A stretch of DNA of 64,000 nucleotides, taken from the NCBI GenBank assembly GCA_002844335.1, contig CP019155.1, positions 434,001 to 498,000 on the forward strand, read 5' to 3'. Both the position numbers and the translations under genes were made by a program. This stretch comes from Haloarcula taiwanensis (GTDB lineage Archaea > Halobacteriota > Halobacteria > Halobacteriales > Haloarculaceae). Below the pieces are notes generated by a model. It was not told where the DNA came from. It saw only the letters and a list, made by a program, of their open reading frames with translations, and searched no databases. Position 1 is the first letter of the stretch. Every line of letters begins with the position of its first letter. This document shows positions 17,672-26,697 of the stretch, in pieces.

Positions 17672-18895
17672 ATGCCCTCCACATCGCGGCGGACATTTCT
17701 CCGAGTGGTCGCCACCGGAACGGTCGCCGGCGTCGCTGGCTGTTCGTCGACGTGCCCCGACGACGGCGTGCCAGAGCCATCGCATACCGTGGAACCGGGT
17801 ATCGACAACCCCGGCTTCGAGACGCTGCCCGACGGGTCGTGGCCCTTACCGCGGTTCGATGCAGCAAACACGGGCTATGCACCAGTCCAGCTTGAAACAA
17901 CGACACCGGCAGTAAGATGGCACGCAAATGTTTCTGCAGCCACTACTGGCGGTGACGACACGAGTGCAAGCGCGGTCGTCGTCGCCGACGGAACTGTCGT
18001 GCTGGCGACTTCGACCGACATCGTCGCGCTGTCGCTCCGTGACGGATCGGAACAGTGGCGGCGTGCGCTCACACCGGCGACAGTTCCGTCAGCGGTCGAC
18101 TTTGGAGACGGCGCAGCGCCGCCAGTGATTGCCAACGGCCGTGTCTTTCTTGCGACGGCGGACGGTGTCACGGCGCTCGACGTTTCGGACGGCGCTGTTG
18201 TGTGGCGAAACACTGACACAGCGGGGGCAGGCGTTCCGACAGTGACTGATGATGGACTGTTCGTTCCCACGACTGCTGGGGTGGCGAGATTTGCTATCGA
18301 CGACGGGCACCGGCAGTGGACGGCAAACGTCGATGGAACGAGGCTGGCCGTGGCCGACGGCACCGTCGTTACCGCCGGTGAGCAGATAGTGGCGGTAGAC
18401 GCAGCAACCGGTGCGGTCCAGTGGCGACACGAAGATCGACCTGCTGGATATCCTGTTGTGTCCGATGGGACGGTCTATGTGAGCGATACGTACGGTGACC
18501 TGCTCGGCCGTTCGCTCACGGATGGAACAGAGCAGTGGCGGCTCGACGACAGGCGGTCACTTGAGTTCCCGGTCGTGACGCCAGAGAGCGTGTATGCAAT
18601 TGAGCGTCCCGGTGAGTCCTCCAGTGCGACGTTCGCCTTCGACCGCGTCGATGACGGCGCACCGACGCCCCGGTGGTGCTCGGAAATCAACCTTGGTGGC
18701 GCAGTGACTGCCGCGGCTGCTGATGCTGTGTTTACGTTCCAGCGCGAGAATGGTCTCACCGCGTTCACCACGCGCTTTGGTGAGGCAGTGTGGCAGTATC
18801 CTGTCGAGTACCGGGCTGTCTCACTGGCAGTACTCGACGGCGGAGTCGTGGGCGTCTCTCCGGATGGAACTGTCGTGGCTCTTGGGGGTGAGTGA
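17672..18895 (+). CDS. PQQ-like beta-propeller lipoprotein
   Basis: 407 residues. MPSTSRRTFLRVVATGTVAGVAGC is a Tat signal with lipobox VAGC. The mature protein has repeated blades of the form VVADGTVVLATSTDIVALSLRDG followed by EQWR/VVWR/QWTAN/VQWRH, the PQQ_2 or pyrrolo-quinoline-quinone-like repeat seen in BamB and alcohol dehydrogenases. Catalytic residues of real quinoprotein dehydrogenases are not evident. Probably a surface scaffold. A TTG three bases upstream could also start. Adjacent membrane protein starts 6 bases after the stop, so the two may be an operon. Confidence 0.85.
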   Translation: MPSTSRRTFLRVVATGTVAGVAGCSSTCPDDGVPEPSHTVEPGIDNPGFETLPDGSWPLPRFDAANTGYAPVQLETTTPAVRWHANVSAATTGGDDTSASAVVVADGTVVLATSTDIVALSLRDGSEQWRRALTPATVPSAVDFGDGAAPPVIANGRVFLATADGVTALDVSDGAVVWRNTDTAGAGVPTVTDDGLFVPTTAGVARFAIDDGHRQWTANVDGTRLAVADGTVVTAGEQIVAVDAATGAVQWRHEDRPAGYPVVSDGTVYVSDTYGDLLGRSLTDGTEQWRLDDRRSLEFPVVTPESVYAIERPGESSSATFAFDRVDDGAPTPRWCSEINLGGAVTAAAADAVFTFQRENGLTAFTTRFGEAVWQYPVEYRAVSLAVLDGGVVGVSPDGTVVALGGE

Positions 18896-18901
18896 CCTGC
18901 T

Positions 18902-19528
18902 ATGTCGCGTCGCGTACATCGAATCGCTGGTTCGCTCCTCGGTCTGAGTGCAGTCTGTCTGCTCATCACCGCAGTCCCGCTTGAACTCTGGCCGACTCCG
19001 CGGCCGGGAGACTCGTATGTGTTCAATCCACCGACGTTCAGCGCAATCTGGGTGCAGCGAACGCTCAGACCCGGACTCATCATAAGCGCGAACGCGCTGG
19101 TGTTCGTCGGTCTGGGCGCATTGTTCAGGCGTGACAGGAGCTCAATGTCACGCCTGCAAGGCGCGTTCGCACTCGCGGCGCTCTTCGGGACCGGGGCCTG
19201 TTTGCTCGGGACGCTGTTGTCCACCACAGCCGGCACAAACGACATCGGGAGTGAACTCACCGCCTTCCTCATTTGGGCGCTTGCGATCCCGCTCATAATC
19301 ATAGGCCTCGGCGGCTGGGGCGCTGGCTACCTCCGGTCCGAAAGCGCTCAACTCGGTGCTGCACTCACTGGCCCACCAGTACTCGCCGCCGCGGCCCTCG
19401 GTCTATCGGTGGCAGGCGTTGGCTTCTCACCCGCTAGCAGACTGCTGTTGATCGTACTGACGAGTGCTATGGCGCTTGTCGTCGGCCATGACCTGTGGAC
19501 CGACAACAGCGCTTCAGCGGATAGCTGA
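18902..19528 (+). CDS. Membrane protein of unknown function
   Basis: 208 residues with about five hydrophobic helices (near 8-28, 55-75, 88-108, 120-142, 152-200). No family recognised. It starts 6 bases after the stop of the beta-propeller lipoprotein, so cotranscription is likely and a joint role at the membrane is possible. Confidence 0.7.
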   Translation: MSRRVHRIAGSLLGLSAVCLLITAVPLELWPTPRPGDSYVFNPPTFSAIWVQRTLRPGLIISANALVFVGLGALFRRDRSSMSRLQGAFALAALFGTGACLLGTLLSTTAGTNDIGSELTAFLIWALAIPLIIIGLGGWGAGYLRSESAQLGAALTGPPVLAAAALGLSVAGVGFSPASRLLLIVLTSAMALVVGHDLWTDNSASADS

Positions 19529-19556
19529 CGACCTCTTCACAGGCCACTCGGACGAC

Positions 19557-20855
19557 TTATCCGAATAGGCTGGCCCGGCCGGGGAGTATCTGCTCTGAAC
19601 GCTCGGGTTGTCGGTCAAACACCGCTACAACTGGGGCGGCATCAGAGAGATGTGGCAGTATGTATTCGCCCTCAGCGTGTTCGATAGTAACCGTCTCTGT
19701 GCCGAACAGCGAATCGAGAGGCGTCTTCTCGACGCGGAGGCGCTGTTCCTCCCACGATTCGATGCGCCAGAGTGCCGTGCCAAACAGATGGTCGTATGCC
19801 ATGAGCGTACCGTTGTCAGCGTCGATTCGGTATTCGATGGCCCCGTATCGCAATAGCTGATCGAGACATAACAGGAGAACCGGGATGCTAACGCTTGTGA
19901 CAACAATCACGGCAACGATGTCCCACGCACCCCCAATTGCAAACAGGACCGCAACGAGGAGTCCTATGGCGCAGAGAAACACGCTTCCCGGGTGATGTGG
20001 GAACCGGAGGGGGCCGCCGATGACCCGTCCCCAGCGAACCGGGCGAAGGCGTTCAGATGCCTCAGCGAGCGTCTCGTCGATAGATCGTGCTTTCGATGGG
20101 GCCGTTTGCCAGCCGTAGTCCTGATCGTACGACTTGAAATAGACGGCGAGACGGTCGCTGTAGACACCCAAGAGGTCAGATGTGAATTTGAAACAGACGA
20201 CCATGAGTACCATCGGCAGTCCGACGACAGTCGGGTCAAGACTGCCGAGTTCTGCTTCAGGCCCCTCTGTGGCCGCTGTTATGAGCGTCAGAGTGAGTAT
20301 GCCCCCGAAAAAGACAGTTACCATTCGCGGTAACAGGCCACGAAAGGCCGTCGTCGAGTTGTGTTTCCGGTACGCGCCGTTGTAGAAGTAGTTCCGTACC
20401 GTTGTCACACCCGTCAGAACGAAAATACCGACCGTTGCCAGCAGCACACCAGAGACCGTCTCTGTGCTGGGCTCCGGCAGTGGACCGATTAGCAGGGCCC
20501 CAGTAAATACCCAGACTCCTGCCAGGACGAGAACGGTCACTGGAAGCGCGAGTACCGTCGTGAGATAGACCCGTAGATCGGTTCGCGGGATAGAGAGGGC
20601 GAACTGTCGTTCCGCCAGTGGCCCGATAAGTAGGGTGCCAGTCTCGATAGTCGGCGGGCGGCCAGCGAACACTGCCCGAACGAGTGCCCAGACCGAGTCG
20701 ACGCCAAGCTCAAACCAGTACAGAAACAGCAGTGCAGCTGCACTCCAGTCAAGGAACGCAACACCAACAATCGGGAGCGAATTCGAGGCGATGGTGCCGA
20801 GTAGCTCTGTCCGACGGCTATCCTCTGTCCGGAGAACCCGTCTGGTGGAGGGCAT
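19557..20855 (-). CDS. DUF6498-like multi-membrane protein
   Basis: 432 residues. N-terminal half with about eight helices including SNSLPIVGVAFLDWSAAALLFLYWFELGVDS and TVRNYFYNGAYRK; the C-terminal third has a PH-like segment YGAIEYRIDADNGTLMAYDHLFGTALWRIESW. This fits the haloarchaeal DUF6498 membrane family. A second, diverged copy lies at 39913-41301, sharing the N-terminal ANCIPLVGV/SNSLPIVGV pattern and the later YGTIEY/YGAIEY ... AYDRL/AYDHL segment. Function unknown. Confidence 0.75.
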   Translation of the reverse strand: MPSTRRVLRTEDSRRTELLGTIASNSLPIVGVAFLDWSAAALLFLYWFELGVDSVWALVRAVFAGRPPTIETGTLLIGPLAERQFALSIPRTDLRVYLTTVLALPVTVLVLAGVWVFTGALLIGPLPEPSTETVSGVLLATVGIFVLTGVTTVRNYFYNGAYRKHNSTTAFRGLLPRMVTVFFGGILTLTLITAATEGPEAELGSLDPTVVGLPMVLMVVCFKFTSDLLGVYSDRLAVYFKSYDQDYGWQTAPSKARSIDETLAEASERLRPVRWGRVIGGPLRFPHHPGSVFLCAIGLLVAVLFAIGGAWDIVAVIVVTSVSIPVLLLCLDQLLRYGAIEYRIDADNGTLMAYDHLFGTALWRIESWEEQRLRVEKTPLDSLFGTETVTIEHAEGEYILPHLSDAAPVVAVFDRQPERSEQILPGRASLFG

Positions 20856-21064
20856 TATGCCGTGCTGATAGCTACTGACGTTTGAACGAACTGATTACAC
20901 AGCCACCCTCGCCAGCAACGATCGGGAGTCAGTGCACGACATCAACTTATGTCGGGGCAGGTCTTGGCACCAACGGCTGACACGTCGCTGTCCGAACTGA
21001 CCGCTGACACTACGTACCCCCTCCCAATCCAACGATATATGGGGCAAGGACCCCTAGAATAGAC

Positions 21065-21496
21065 ATGGCCCGTTTTAGCTCTGTACTCATCTACGACGGC
21101 GAGTGTCCGTACTGTTCGGTGGCCGCGAAAGCCCTCGAACAGGTCGACGATATCGGCGCGATCTCGTGGTACGACGAGTCAGCCCAGTCGTTTCTGACGG
21201 CCCAGTTTGACGAGCCGCCGTTTGCGATGGTACTGGTCGACCGGCCGACCAGACGGGTGTACGCGGGGCGGGCAGCCGCCGAAGAGCTCGCCGGTCGCGC
21301 CGGACTTCCCGATCTCGTCGGCTCGCTCGTCAGAGAGAACTATGAGAGAATCGCGCACGTCGTTGGGCTGGCGAGTGGGCGTGGGAGAGAACCGGATGAT
21401 GTCCACGAGCGGTACCGGCTGACAGACGGTGCCAGGGACTGGTTCGACACACTTGCGGAAGACGCCGTTGACCGGGACATCCGCGCCGACGCGTGA
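21065..21496 (+). CDS. Thiol-disulfide oxidoreductase DCC family protein (DUF393)
   Basis: 143 residues. The signature YDGECPYC near the N-terminus is the DCC-type CxxC redox motif, followed by a thioredoxin-like pattern including FAMVLVDRPTRRVYAGRAAAEEL. Substrate unknown. It stands alone between two divergent regions. Confidence 0.86.
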   Translation: MARFSSVLIYDGECPYCSVAAKALEQVDDIGAISWYDESAQSFLTAQFDEPPFAMVLVDRPTRRVYAGRAAAEELAGRAGLPDLVGSLVRENYERIAHVVGLASGRGREPDDVHERYRLTDGARDWFDTLAEDAVDRDIRADA

Positions 21497-21531
21497 GATA
21501 GTCGCGACCAGACACCAGGGGCTACTGTGTC

Positions 21532-21765
21532 TTACTCACGTGGCGTTCTCGCAGCGGTCGTAAGCCGCCAGCGGCGAACTCCCCTGTGTGTGTTGAACCC
21601 CACCAGGCCTTTCAGAGCCAGTTGCTGGAGGTGTGTCGTGACGTACGGTTTCGGGGCCGAAAGGCGGGCAGAGATGTGTGCTGTCGGGACCGCAGTCGCG
21701 TCACAGTCTTTGAGGACCGCCAGAACGTCATCGTTTGTCAGTGGGTCAATGGCCATGTCACCCAT
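21532..21765 (-). CDS. Winged-helix DNA-binding protein
   Basis: 77 residues. LTNDDVLAVLKDCDATAVPTAHISARLSAP followed by YVTTHLQQLALKGLVGFNTHRGVRRWRLT is a one-domain winged helix with a basic wing. Small stand-alone proteins of this kind are common haloarchaeal regulators. Convergent with the DCC-family gene. Target unknown. Confidence 0.75.
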   Translation of the reverse strand: MGDMAIDPLTNDDVLAVLKDCDATAVPTAHISARLSAPKPYVTTHLQQLALKGLVGFNTHRGVRRWRLTTAARTPRE

Positions 21766-21948
21766 TCGGACTGCCGGGTAACAAACTCTCGCAATCGGGT
21801 AGCAGATGGCAGCGGTCGGTGTTGGTTGTTATTTGTTATGCTGGTGGTCCGTGCTCCTGATTGCCCCGTGTTCGGCACTCAAAACCCAATTCCGAGTTCC
21901 TGAGAATCTTCTCCAGCATTAATTCAGCCTCAATAACACATTCTGGCC

Positions 21949-22401
21949 ATGGCGTCAGAGTTCCAACCCCTACTGGGCGGAGAGGTGAAAGATTCGGTCA
22001 TCGATGAGGTGCTAGCCGAGAGCGGAGTTGGTGTGCTGTCGATGGCTGCCGAGGGAGTGCCATACGGCGTACCGCTATCCTTCGGGTACGACGGTGAGGA
22101 CACCCTTTACTTCGTGTTTCTGGGCGCAACCACCGAACTCCGAAAAGAGACGTATGCGGAGCAGACTGATGTGGCGAGCTTTACCACCTTCGACATCGGT
22201 CCAGCCGGTGCATGGCGGAGTGTAATCGTCGCTGGACCGCTCAACCGCATCGAAATCGACGAGTGGGACACCGCACGTGAGTCACTCGCTGCTAACGCGT
22301 ATCAGTCAAATCTGCTCTCAGAGTACGAACTGCAGGAAAATCCCAATGTGTGGGCATTAGAAATCCGAGAACGGTCAGGCCGCGCTGTCGGACAGCAGTG
22401 A
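21949..22401 (+). CDS. Pyridoxamine 5'-phosphate oxidase-like flavin protein
   Basis: 150 residues of the split-barrel PNPOx-like family: GVGVLSMAAEGVPYGVPLSFGYDGEDTLYFVFLG, then VIVAGPLNRIE. Binds FMN or a related cofactor; haloarchaea have many paralogues, sometimes F420-linked or haem-related. A single gene with A+T-rich upstream DNA. Confidence 0.84.
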   Translation: MASEFQPLLGGEVKDSVIDEVLAESGVGVLSMAAEGVPYGVPLSFGYDGEDTLYFVFLGATTELRKETYAEQTDVASFTTFDIGPAGAWRSVIVAGPLNRIEIDEWDTARESLAANAYQSNLLSEYELQENPNVWALEIRERSGRAVGQQ

Positions 22402-22553
22402 CTGGGTCTCACTCGGCCCTGTATTGACTGGACAGGCAAGAGATAGCGTGGAAATGGAAAAGTTGTACGTATACAAATACGCAGATATGTGCCATAGTCG
22501 GTAAATTATATCGCCAGCTCTATAGGTACTAGAGTGTCTATGTCGTTTTTACC

Positions 22554-22570
22554 CCAAATATTAAAATAAT
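22554..22570 (+). promoter_or_regulatory. TATA box of the small zinc-finger gene
   Basis: CCAAATATTAAAATAAT is centred about 28 bases before the ATG at 22591, supporting a leaderless start there and not at the in-frame ATG at 22573. Confidence 0.5.
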
Positions 22571-22590
22571 CGATGGCAATACGTCATGAC

Positions 22591-22731
22591 ATGAAGAAGC
22601 GATTGCGGAAAGCACTGAACACGCTCTCAGTCCCACGGGAGAACCCGAGCGCGGGCTTCGATGCGTGTACAGAGTGTGGTCGGTCCTCGCTACCCGGCGC
22701 AAGCCGCTGTACGGACTGCGTAGAAAGCTAA
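22591..22731 (+). CDS. Small zinc-finger protein (two CxxC pairs)
   Basis: 46 residues: a basic start MKKRLRKALNTLS, then CTECG and CTDC, 16 residues apart, ending VES. Four cysteines as two CxxC pairs are the layout of haloarchaeal zinc-finger micro-proteins (many with CPxCG). A TATA box fits the ATG at 22591; an in-frame ATG at 22573 would add MAIRHD. It probably binds one zinc; partner unknown. Other members of this class affect motility or biofilm, which does not prove a role here. Confidence 0.65.
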   Translation: MKKRLRKALNTLSVPRENPSAGFDACTECGRSSLPGASRCTDCVES

Positions 22732-22880
22732 GACGCGACGGGGTGCCGCCGACCGGGACCCGCCCAGTTGAATTGGTGTGTCATCGTGTACTGATTCAGT
22801 CGGACTGTGTCGATAGTCACCATAGAGCAGCGTTTCAGGGGCTGGGCCACCGTATTATAGTCGCCACAGCTCTGAAAGGT

Positions 22881-23360
22881 TCAATCGAGCCGATTTTGGG
22901 AGCCAGCACGGCCCTCTCTTATCGCGTGTCTGGCGAGCAGGCCAGCGGTTGTGAACCAGAGCGCGACTTCGAGGAAAAATGATGGACTCCAGAGGTAGTA
23001 CACGAAGAACGACCCCGGTGGGAGCGCCAGTGGGTCCGTGGGAGTGACACCAGGCCAAAACAGAAAGACCGCATCGCCGGGGCGGCCGTTGAGAACGACG
23101 TGGACAGTATCGAGGAGGAGATGTAGCGCCCAGCCAACTGCCGCCGACAGTCCGGTCCGGCCTGAGAAAGCCAGCGGGAGCGCCACGACCACGAGCAGTA
23201 CAGAGTGGCCGATAGAGTGATACAGCGGCGTGACACCGACCGATGCTAGCGGCTTGTCTACCACGTCCGGAAGTGCGGTCCCGACCACAAGCCACAGCGG
23301 CGACAACCGCGACAGCCGTCCCAGAAGCGCGGCCGCGAGCAGGTGTGTCGGGAAGAGCAT
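22881..23360 (-). CDS. YdjM/DUF457-type membrane metal-hydrolase-like protein
   Basis: 159 residues. MLFPTHLLAAALLGRL, the pair VVGTALPDVVDK, YHSIGHS and HLLLDTVHVV are the His/Asp-rich positions of the LexA-binding, inner-membrane-associated putative hydrolases. About four helices. Start is the ATG at 23360. Sits 25 bases after the CDP-alcohol phosphotransferase gene on the same strand, so probably in its operon. Confidence 0.75.
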   Translation of the reverse strand: MLFPTHLLAAALLGRLSRLSPLWLVVGTALPDVVDKPLASVGVTPLYHSIGHSVLLVVVALPLAFSGRTGLSAAVGWALHLLLDTVHVVLNGRPGDAVFLFWPGVTPTDPLALPPGSFFVYYLWSPSFFLEVALWFTTAGLLARHAIREGRAGSQNRLD

Positions 23361-23385
23361 ACGAAGAGGTAGGGACAGAGACGTA

Positions 23386-24159
23386 TCAACGCTGCCGGTC
23401 GAACCACTCACGGGGAAGTCGACCGCTAGCGACGAGGAAGTCACGGAGGAACACCATCAGCGACGGTGCAATGACGACCGGTGTGAGCCTGAAGACCAGT
23501 CCCGTCGGCGCAGTAGGGACGAGCGAGGCGGTAATAAACACCATTTGGACGCCGGCGAGATACTTCCCGAGATCGCTGTCAGGCCGCTCAAAGACGGGTC
23601 GGTTGCGGTATCGCCGCCAGCGAATCCCGCCGACGTAGACGTAGCGAGCAGCCGACAGTGAGAGATACAGAGCGGGGAGCTGACCCCAGAGAACTGCGAC
23701 AAGCGGTGCAACCACGAACCCGAACGTGTCGAAGGCCATGTCTAACCGCGTGCCCAGCTGGGTCTGTTCGCCGACGGTTCGGGCGACGGTGCCATCGAGC
23801 CTATCGAGCACAACCCCAGCGCCGTAGCAGACCGCCGGGACCCAGACGAGTTCGGTCGTCATCGGCACCACGAGAAAGCCAGCGACGACAGCATAAAGCC
23901 CACCGCGAAGTAGCGTTACCGTGTTTGCAATCCCAAAGGTGTAGCGCCAGGGGTTACCGGTAGCCGGCGTGACACTGACCGTTCGGCCGACGTACCAGAG
24001 CTGTCCGGCCCAGCAACAGCCTGCGACGACCGCCGGGTGGAACAGCCAGTGGGTCATCGCGTCTGCGGGGAACAGCACGCCGACAATCCCGGCGATAACG
24101 AACCCGCCGATCACCGAAAGTTCGACAGGGATTGCGCCGTCACCGTGTTGCTCGGCCAT
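23386..24159 (-). CDS. CDP-alcohol phosphatidyltransferase family enzyme
   Basis: 257 residues, about seven helices. The full family motif is present: Asp122-Gly123-x2-Ala126-Arg127-x8-Gly136-x3-Asp140-x3-Asp144 within LDGTVARTVG...RLDMAFD. These enzymes transfer a phospho-alcohol group from CDP-alcohol to an acceptor alcohol. An extra N-terminal pair of helices (residues 14-55) precedes the usual domain. It lies next to a pterin/sugar-type gene cluster, so the acceptor may not be an ordinary core lipid; that is inference. Confidence 0.86.
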   Translation of the reverse strand: MAEQHGDGAIPVELSVIGGFVIAGIVGVLFPADAMTHWLFHPAVVAGCCWAGQLWYVGRTVSVTPATGNPWRYTFGIANTVTLLRGGLYAVVAGFLVVPMTTELVWVPAVCYGAGVVLDRLDGTVARTVGEQTQLGTRLDMAFDTFGFVVAPLVAVLWGQLPALYLSLSAARYVYVGGIRWRRYRNRPVFERPDSDLGKYLAGVQMVFITASLVPTAPTGLVFRLTPVVIAPSLMVFLRDFLVASGRLPREWFDRQR

Positions 24160-24204
24160 CGAAACCTCCCCGGTACCGTCTGTCTGCCGTCACAGTAGCA
24201 CAGC

Positions 24205-24588
24205 TCATCGCAACAGCGCAACGAGGACTGCCAGCAGGACAAGCTGTGCGACCTTGTCGACCGCACCCAGTGTCCCGACATCAGCCGGGAATGATTTCGG
24301 TCCGGCGGCGAAATTGACGTAGTACCACAGCAGGATCTGGACGGCCGTGAACGGGACACCGGCGGCGTAGACGAGGCGACGGCGAATCCCCAGGCCGACC
24401 AGCGCGACACCACCCAGAAACCCAAGCCCCGCGAGGATGAAACTGATACCCAGAGCGGAGGGGGCCAGCCTGATACCGAGCAGGAGGTGTACCGCCGCCG
24501 AGACCAGTGCCGCCACGATACCGAGCCAGTGTCGGCTGTCCAGCGAAGCTACGTCGAGTGAACGTCCCTGTGTTTCCGTCGCGGTCAT
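24205..24588 (-). CDS. Four-helix membrane protein
   Basis: 127 residues with four hydrophobic helices (near 20-40, 45-66, 70-92, 105-126), as in small haloarchaeal DUF proteins. Start is ATG at 24588 (MTATETQGRS). Upstream of the CDP-alcohol phosphotransferase by 45 bases and downstream of the reductase fusion by 49 bases, all on the minus strand. Function unknown. Confidence 0.65.
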   Translation of the reverse strand: MTATETQGRSLDVASLDSRHWLGIVAALVSAAVHLLLGIRLAPSALGISFILAGLGFLGGVALVGLGIRRRLVYAAGVPFTAVQILLWYYVNFAAGPKSFPADVGTLGAVDKVAQLVLLAVLVALLR

Positions 24589-24637
24589 GTTTTGGATTCG
24601 GGTTTCAGTCACATAATCATACTGCCAATTGCACCGC

Positions 24638-26608
24638 TCACCGCTCGAAATCCGGTTGCTGAAGTGCCTCGATGCGGGCAGACGTCTCTGTGTCGAGTCG
24701 CTGCCCAGCTGCGACGAGGTTTTCGACGATATGAGACGGTGTCGTACTGGACGGAATCGGAATGACCCCCTGTGTGACGTTCCACGCCAGCACCACACCG
24801 GCCGAGGAAAGGCCGTACTCCTCTGCGATATCCGTCAGGACAGGCTCGTCGAGCAATCCGGGAGCCGACAGCGGCGAGTGGGCCACGACTCTGATGCCGC
24901 GCTCGTGGCAGTACTCGACGATGTCTGTCCGTGGCTGGTACGGATGGCGTTCGATTTGGACGAGTGCCGGCCTGATAGTCCCAGTTTCGATAACGGTCTC
25001 CAGTTGCGTCTGTGAGACGTTACAGAGGCCGAGCGTGCGCGCCCAGCCCCGTTCGTGGAGTGCCTCCAGATTCTCCCAGGCGCGCTGGAGCGGAATCGAG
25101 TCCGTCTCGATGTCGCCCCCATCATCCTCGGGGAAGGTCAACGCTTCCTGACGCGCGACCGGTTTCTCGGCCAGGCGTTCCAGTGGTCCGCGGTGCGCCC
25201 ACGCCTCGGGCCAGTGGAGCGCGTAGCAGTCGAAGGCGTCGACACCGAGCTCGTCGAGACTGCCCCGACAGGCCGTCACCATGTGCTCCCGGCGGTGGTT
25301 CGTGCGCCAGACTTTCCCGAGCAGGAACACCCGACGCCGGTCGGGTGCGCCCGGGGCGGCGAGAATGCGGCCGATACGGTGTTCATTGCCGTATAGTTCG
25401 GCGCTGTCGAGCAGTCGATAGCCAGCGTCGAGGGCCGTCGCGATGGAGTCCGCGCGCTCGACGTACGTTCCGTCACGGTAGCGGGAACAGCCAAAGCCGA
25501 CGGGGGGTAGCCGAATCGCCCCCGCCCGTCCACTGCTTCGGGCGCTGTCTGGAGTGACGGTCGGCGCTGGCGGCGGGGCGGCCGACACCCCATGTCCGGA
25601 CACGACTTCCGGCTCACCCGTCTCCGCAGCCGTTTCAATCGCATTACAGACCGCGACGATGTGGGCACCACGGCGACCAGTCTTCCGGGACGGAGACCCA
25701 CGGTTGACACTGGCCGCAAGCGACTCCACAGGGTCGAGATAGCGGTACGGTTGCGTAGGGTGCTGGGCGGGAGCGTCGATGTATTCGCGACCAGATCGGC
25801 CGTAGCGAACGGCTTCGGGGCTGTCGGCCATTGCGCCGGTCCCACGGAGGTATACTGACCCGTCGTCGCCGTGAAGTTCGAGTCCGTAGAACTCCCGGCT
25901 CCGGTGTGGCGCGTAGAAGCTCGCGGTCAGCCGGACTGTCAATCCGCCGGCAAAGGAAAGCATCGCCTCGACATGGCTCGGGACCGATGGCCGCTTTGGC
26001 TCCCGGTCAGGCCAGCTATCGAGTGCAGTCGCGGACTGAACAGATTTGACGGGGCCGAACCACGAGACCAGCAGCGCGAGCGGGTAGACGCCGCCGTCGT
26101 ACAGCGGCCCGATAGAGAGAAACGAATCGGGGCGGTCGTGCCATTCGGTCACGCGGCCGACGTGGGCGTGGGCATACCCCAGCTGAACGGGCCCCATGCG
26201 ACCGTCGGCGAGCAATCGTCCAGCACGACGCTGCGACGGCGCGTCGGGCGTCCCCGGGGCACAGCCCAGTGCCAAGTCCTTATCACCGGCTAGCGACAGT
26301 AGCTCCGCGGCCACCGTCTCTTCCAGCGCCAGCGGCTTCTGCGAGTAAACGTGTCGCCCTGCTTCCAGCGCCGTTCGGGTCACCGGTGCGTGGGCGGCGT
26401 GGTTCGTCAGGTTCACCACCAGCGGCGCGTCAACGCCGCTGAGCGCGGTATCGAGGTCGGTAAACGCTGGACAGCCGTGCGCGCCGGCGAGTGACGCAGC
26501 CCGGTCTCCGTCGAGGTCGCAGACTCCCGCCAGCGAGAGTGGGCTATCTGCCAGCTCGGCCGCGTACTCCGCCGCGATACTGCCCGCACCGACGAACAGA
26601 CACTGCAC
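24638..26608 (-). CDS. Gfo/Idh/MocA oxidoreductase fused to aldo/keto reductase
   Basis: 656 residues. Residues 1-345 are Gfo/Idh/MocA-like: VGAGSIAAEYAAEL (Rossmann loop), VVNLTNHAAHAPVT and YSQKPLAL (the usual EKP reads QKP, lysine kept). After a Pro/Ala linker (about 350-370), residues 370-656 are an aldo/keto reductase with all four catalytic residues: Asp and Tyr in LLDSAELYGNE, Lys in LLGKVW, His in YALHWPEAW. Two NAD(P)H redox sites in one chain suggest oxidation and reduction of one sugar-like intermediate. The GTG at 26608 is about 28 bases from a TATATATA box; upstream ATGs lie in that box. Confidence 0.82.
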   Translation of the reverse strand: MQCLFVGAGSIAAEYAAELADSPLSLAGVCDLDGDRAASLAGAHGCPAFTDLDTALSGVDAPLVVNLTNHAAHAPVTRTALEAGRHVYSQKPLALEETVAAELLSLAGDKDLALGCAPGTPDAPSQRRAGRLLADGRMGPVQLGYAHAHVGRVTEWHDRPDSFLSIGPLYDGGVYPLALLVSWFGPVKSVQSATALDSWPDREPKRPSVPSHVEAMLSFAGGLTVRLTASFYAPHRSREFYGLELHGDDGSVYLRGTGAMADSPEAVRYGRSGREYIDAPAQHPTQPYRYLDPVESLAASVNRGSPSRKTGRRGAHIVAVCNAIETAAETGEPEVVSGHGVSAAPPPAPTVTPDSARSSGRAGAIRLPPVGFGCSRYRDGTYVERADSIATALDAGYRLLDSAELYGNEHRIGRILAAPGAPDRRRVFLLGKVWRTNHRREHMVTACRGSLDELGVDAFDCYALHWPEAWAHRGPLERLAEKPVARQEALTFPEDDGGDIETDSIPLQRAWENLEALHERGWARTLGLCNVSQTQLETVIETGTIRPALVQIERHPYQPRTDIVEYCHERGIRVVAHSPLSAPGLLDEPVLTDIAEEYGLSSAGVVLAWNVTQGVIPIPSSTTPSHIVENLVAAGQRLDTETSARIEALQQPDFER

Positions 26609-26629
26609 ACTCCAATGGAGGCGTCCTCG

Positions 26630-26637
26630 CATATATA
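26630..26637. promoter_or_regulatory. Shared divergent TATA region
   Basis: CATATATATCATA lies about 28 bases from the GTG of the reductase fusion (minus) and 46-60 bases before the start of the plus-strand AP-fold gene, so it may serve both. Confidence 0.5.
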
Positions 26638-26697
26638 TCATACCGCCGGTGGGACTTTAGTCGCCGCCACCGAATAGCGGACGTGACAGAACCGGGG

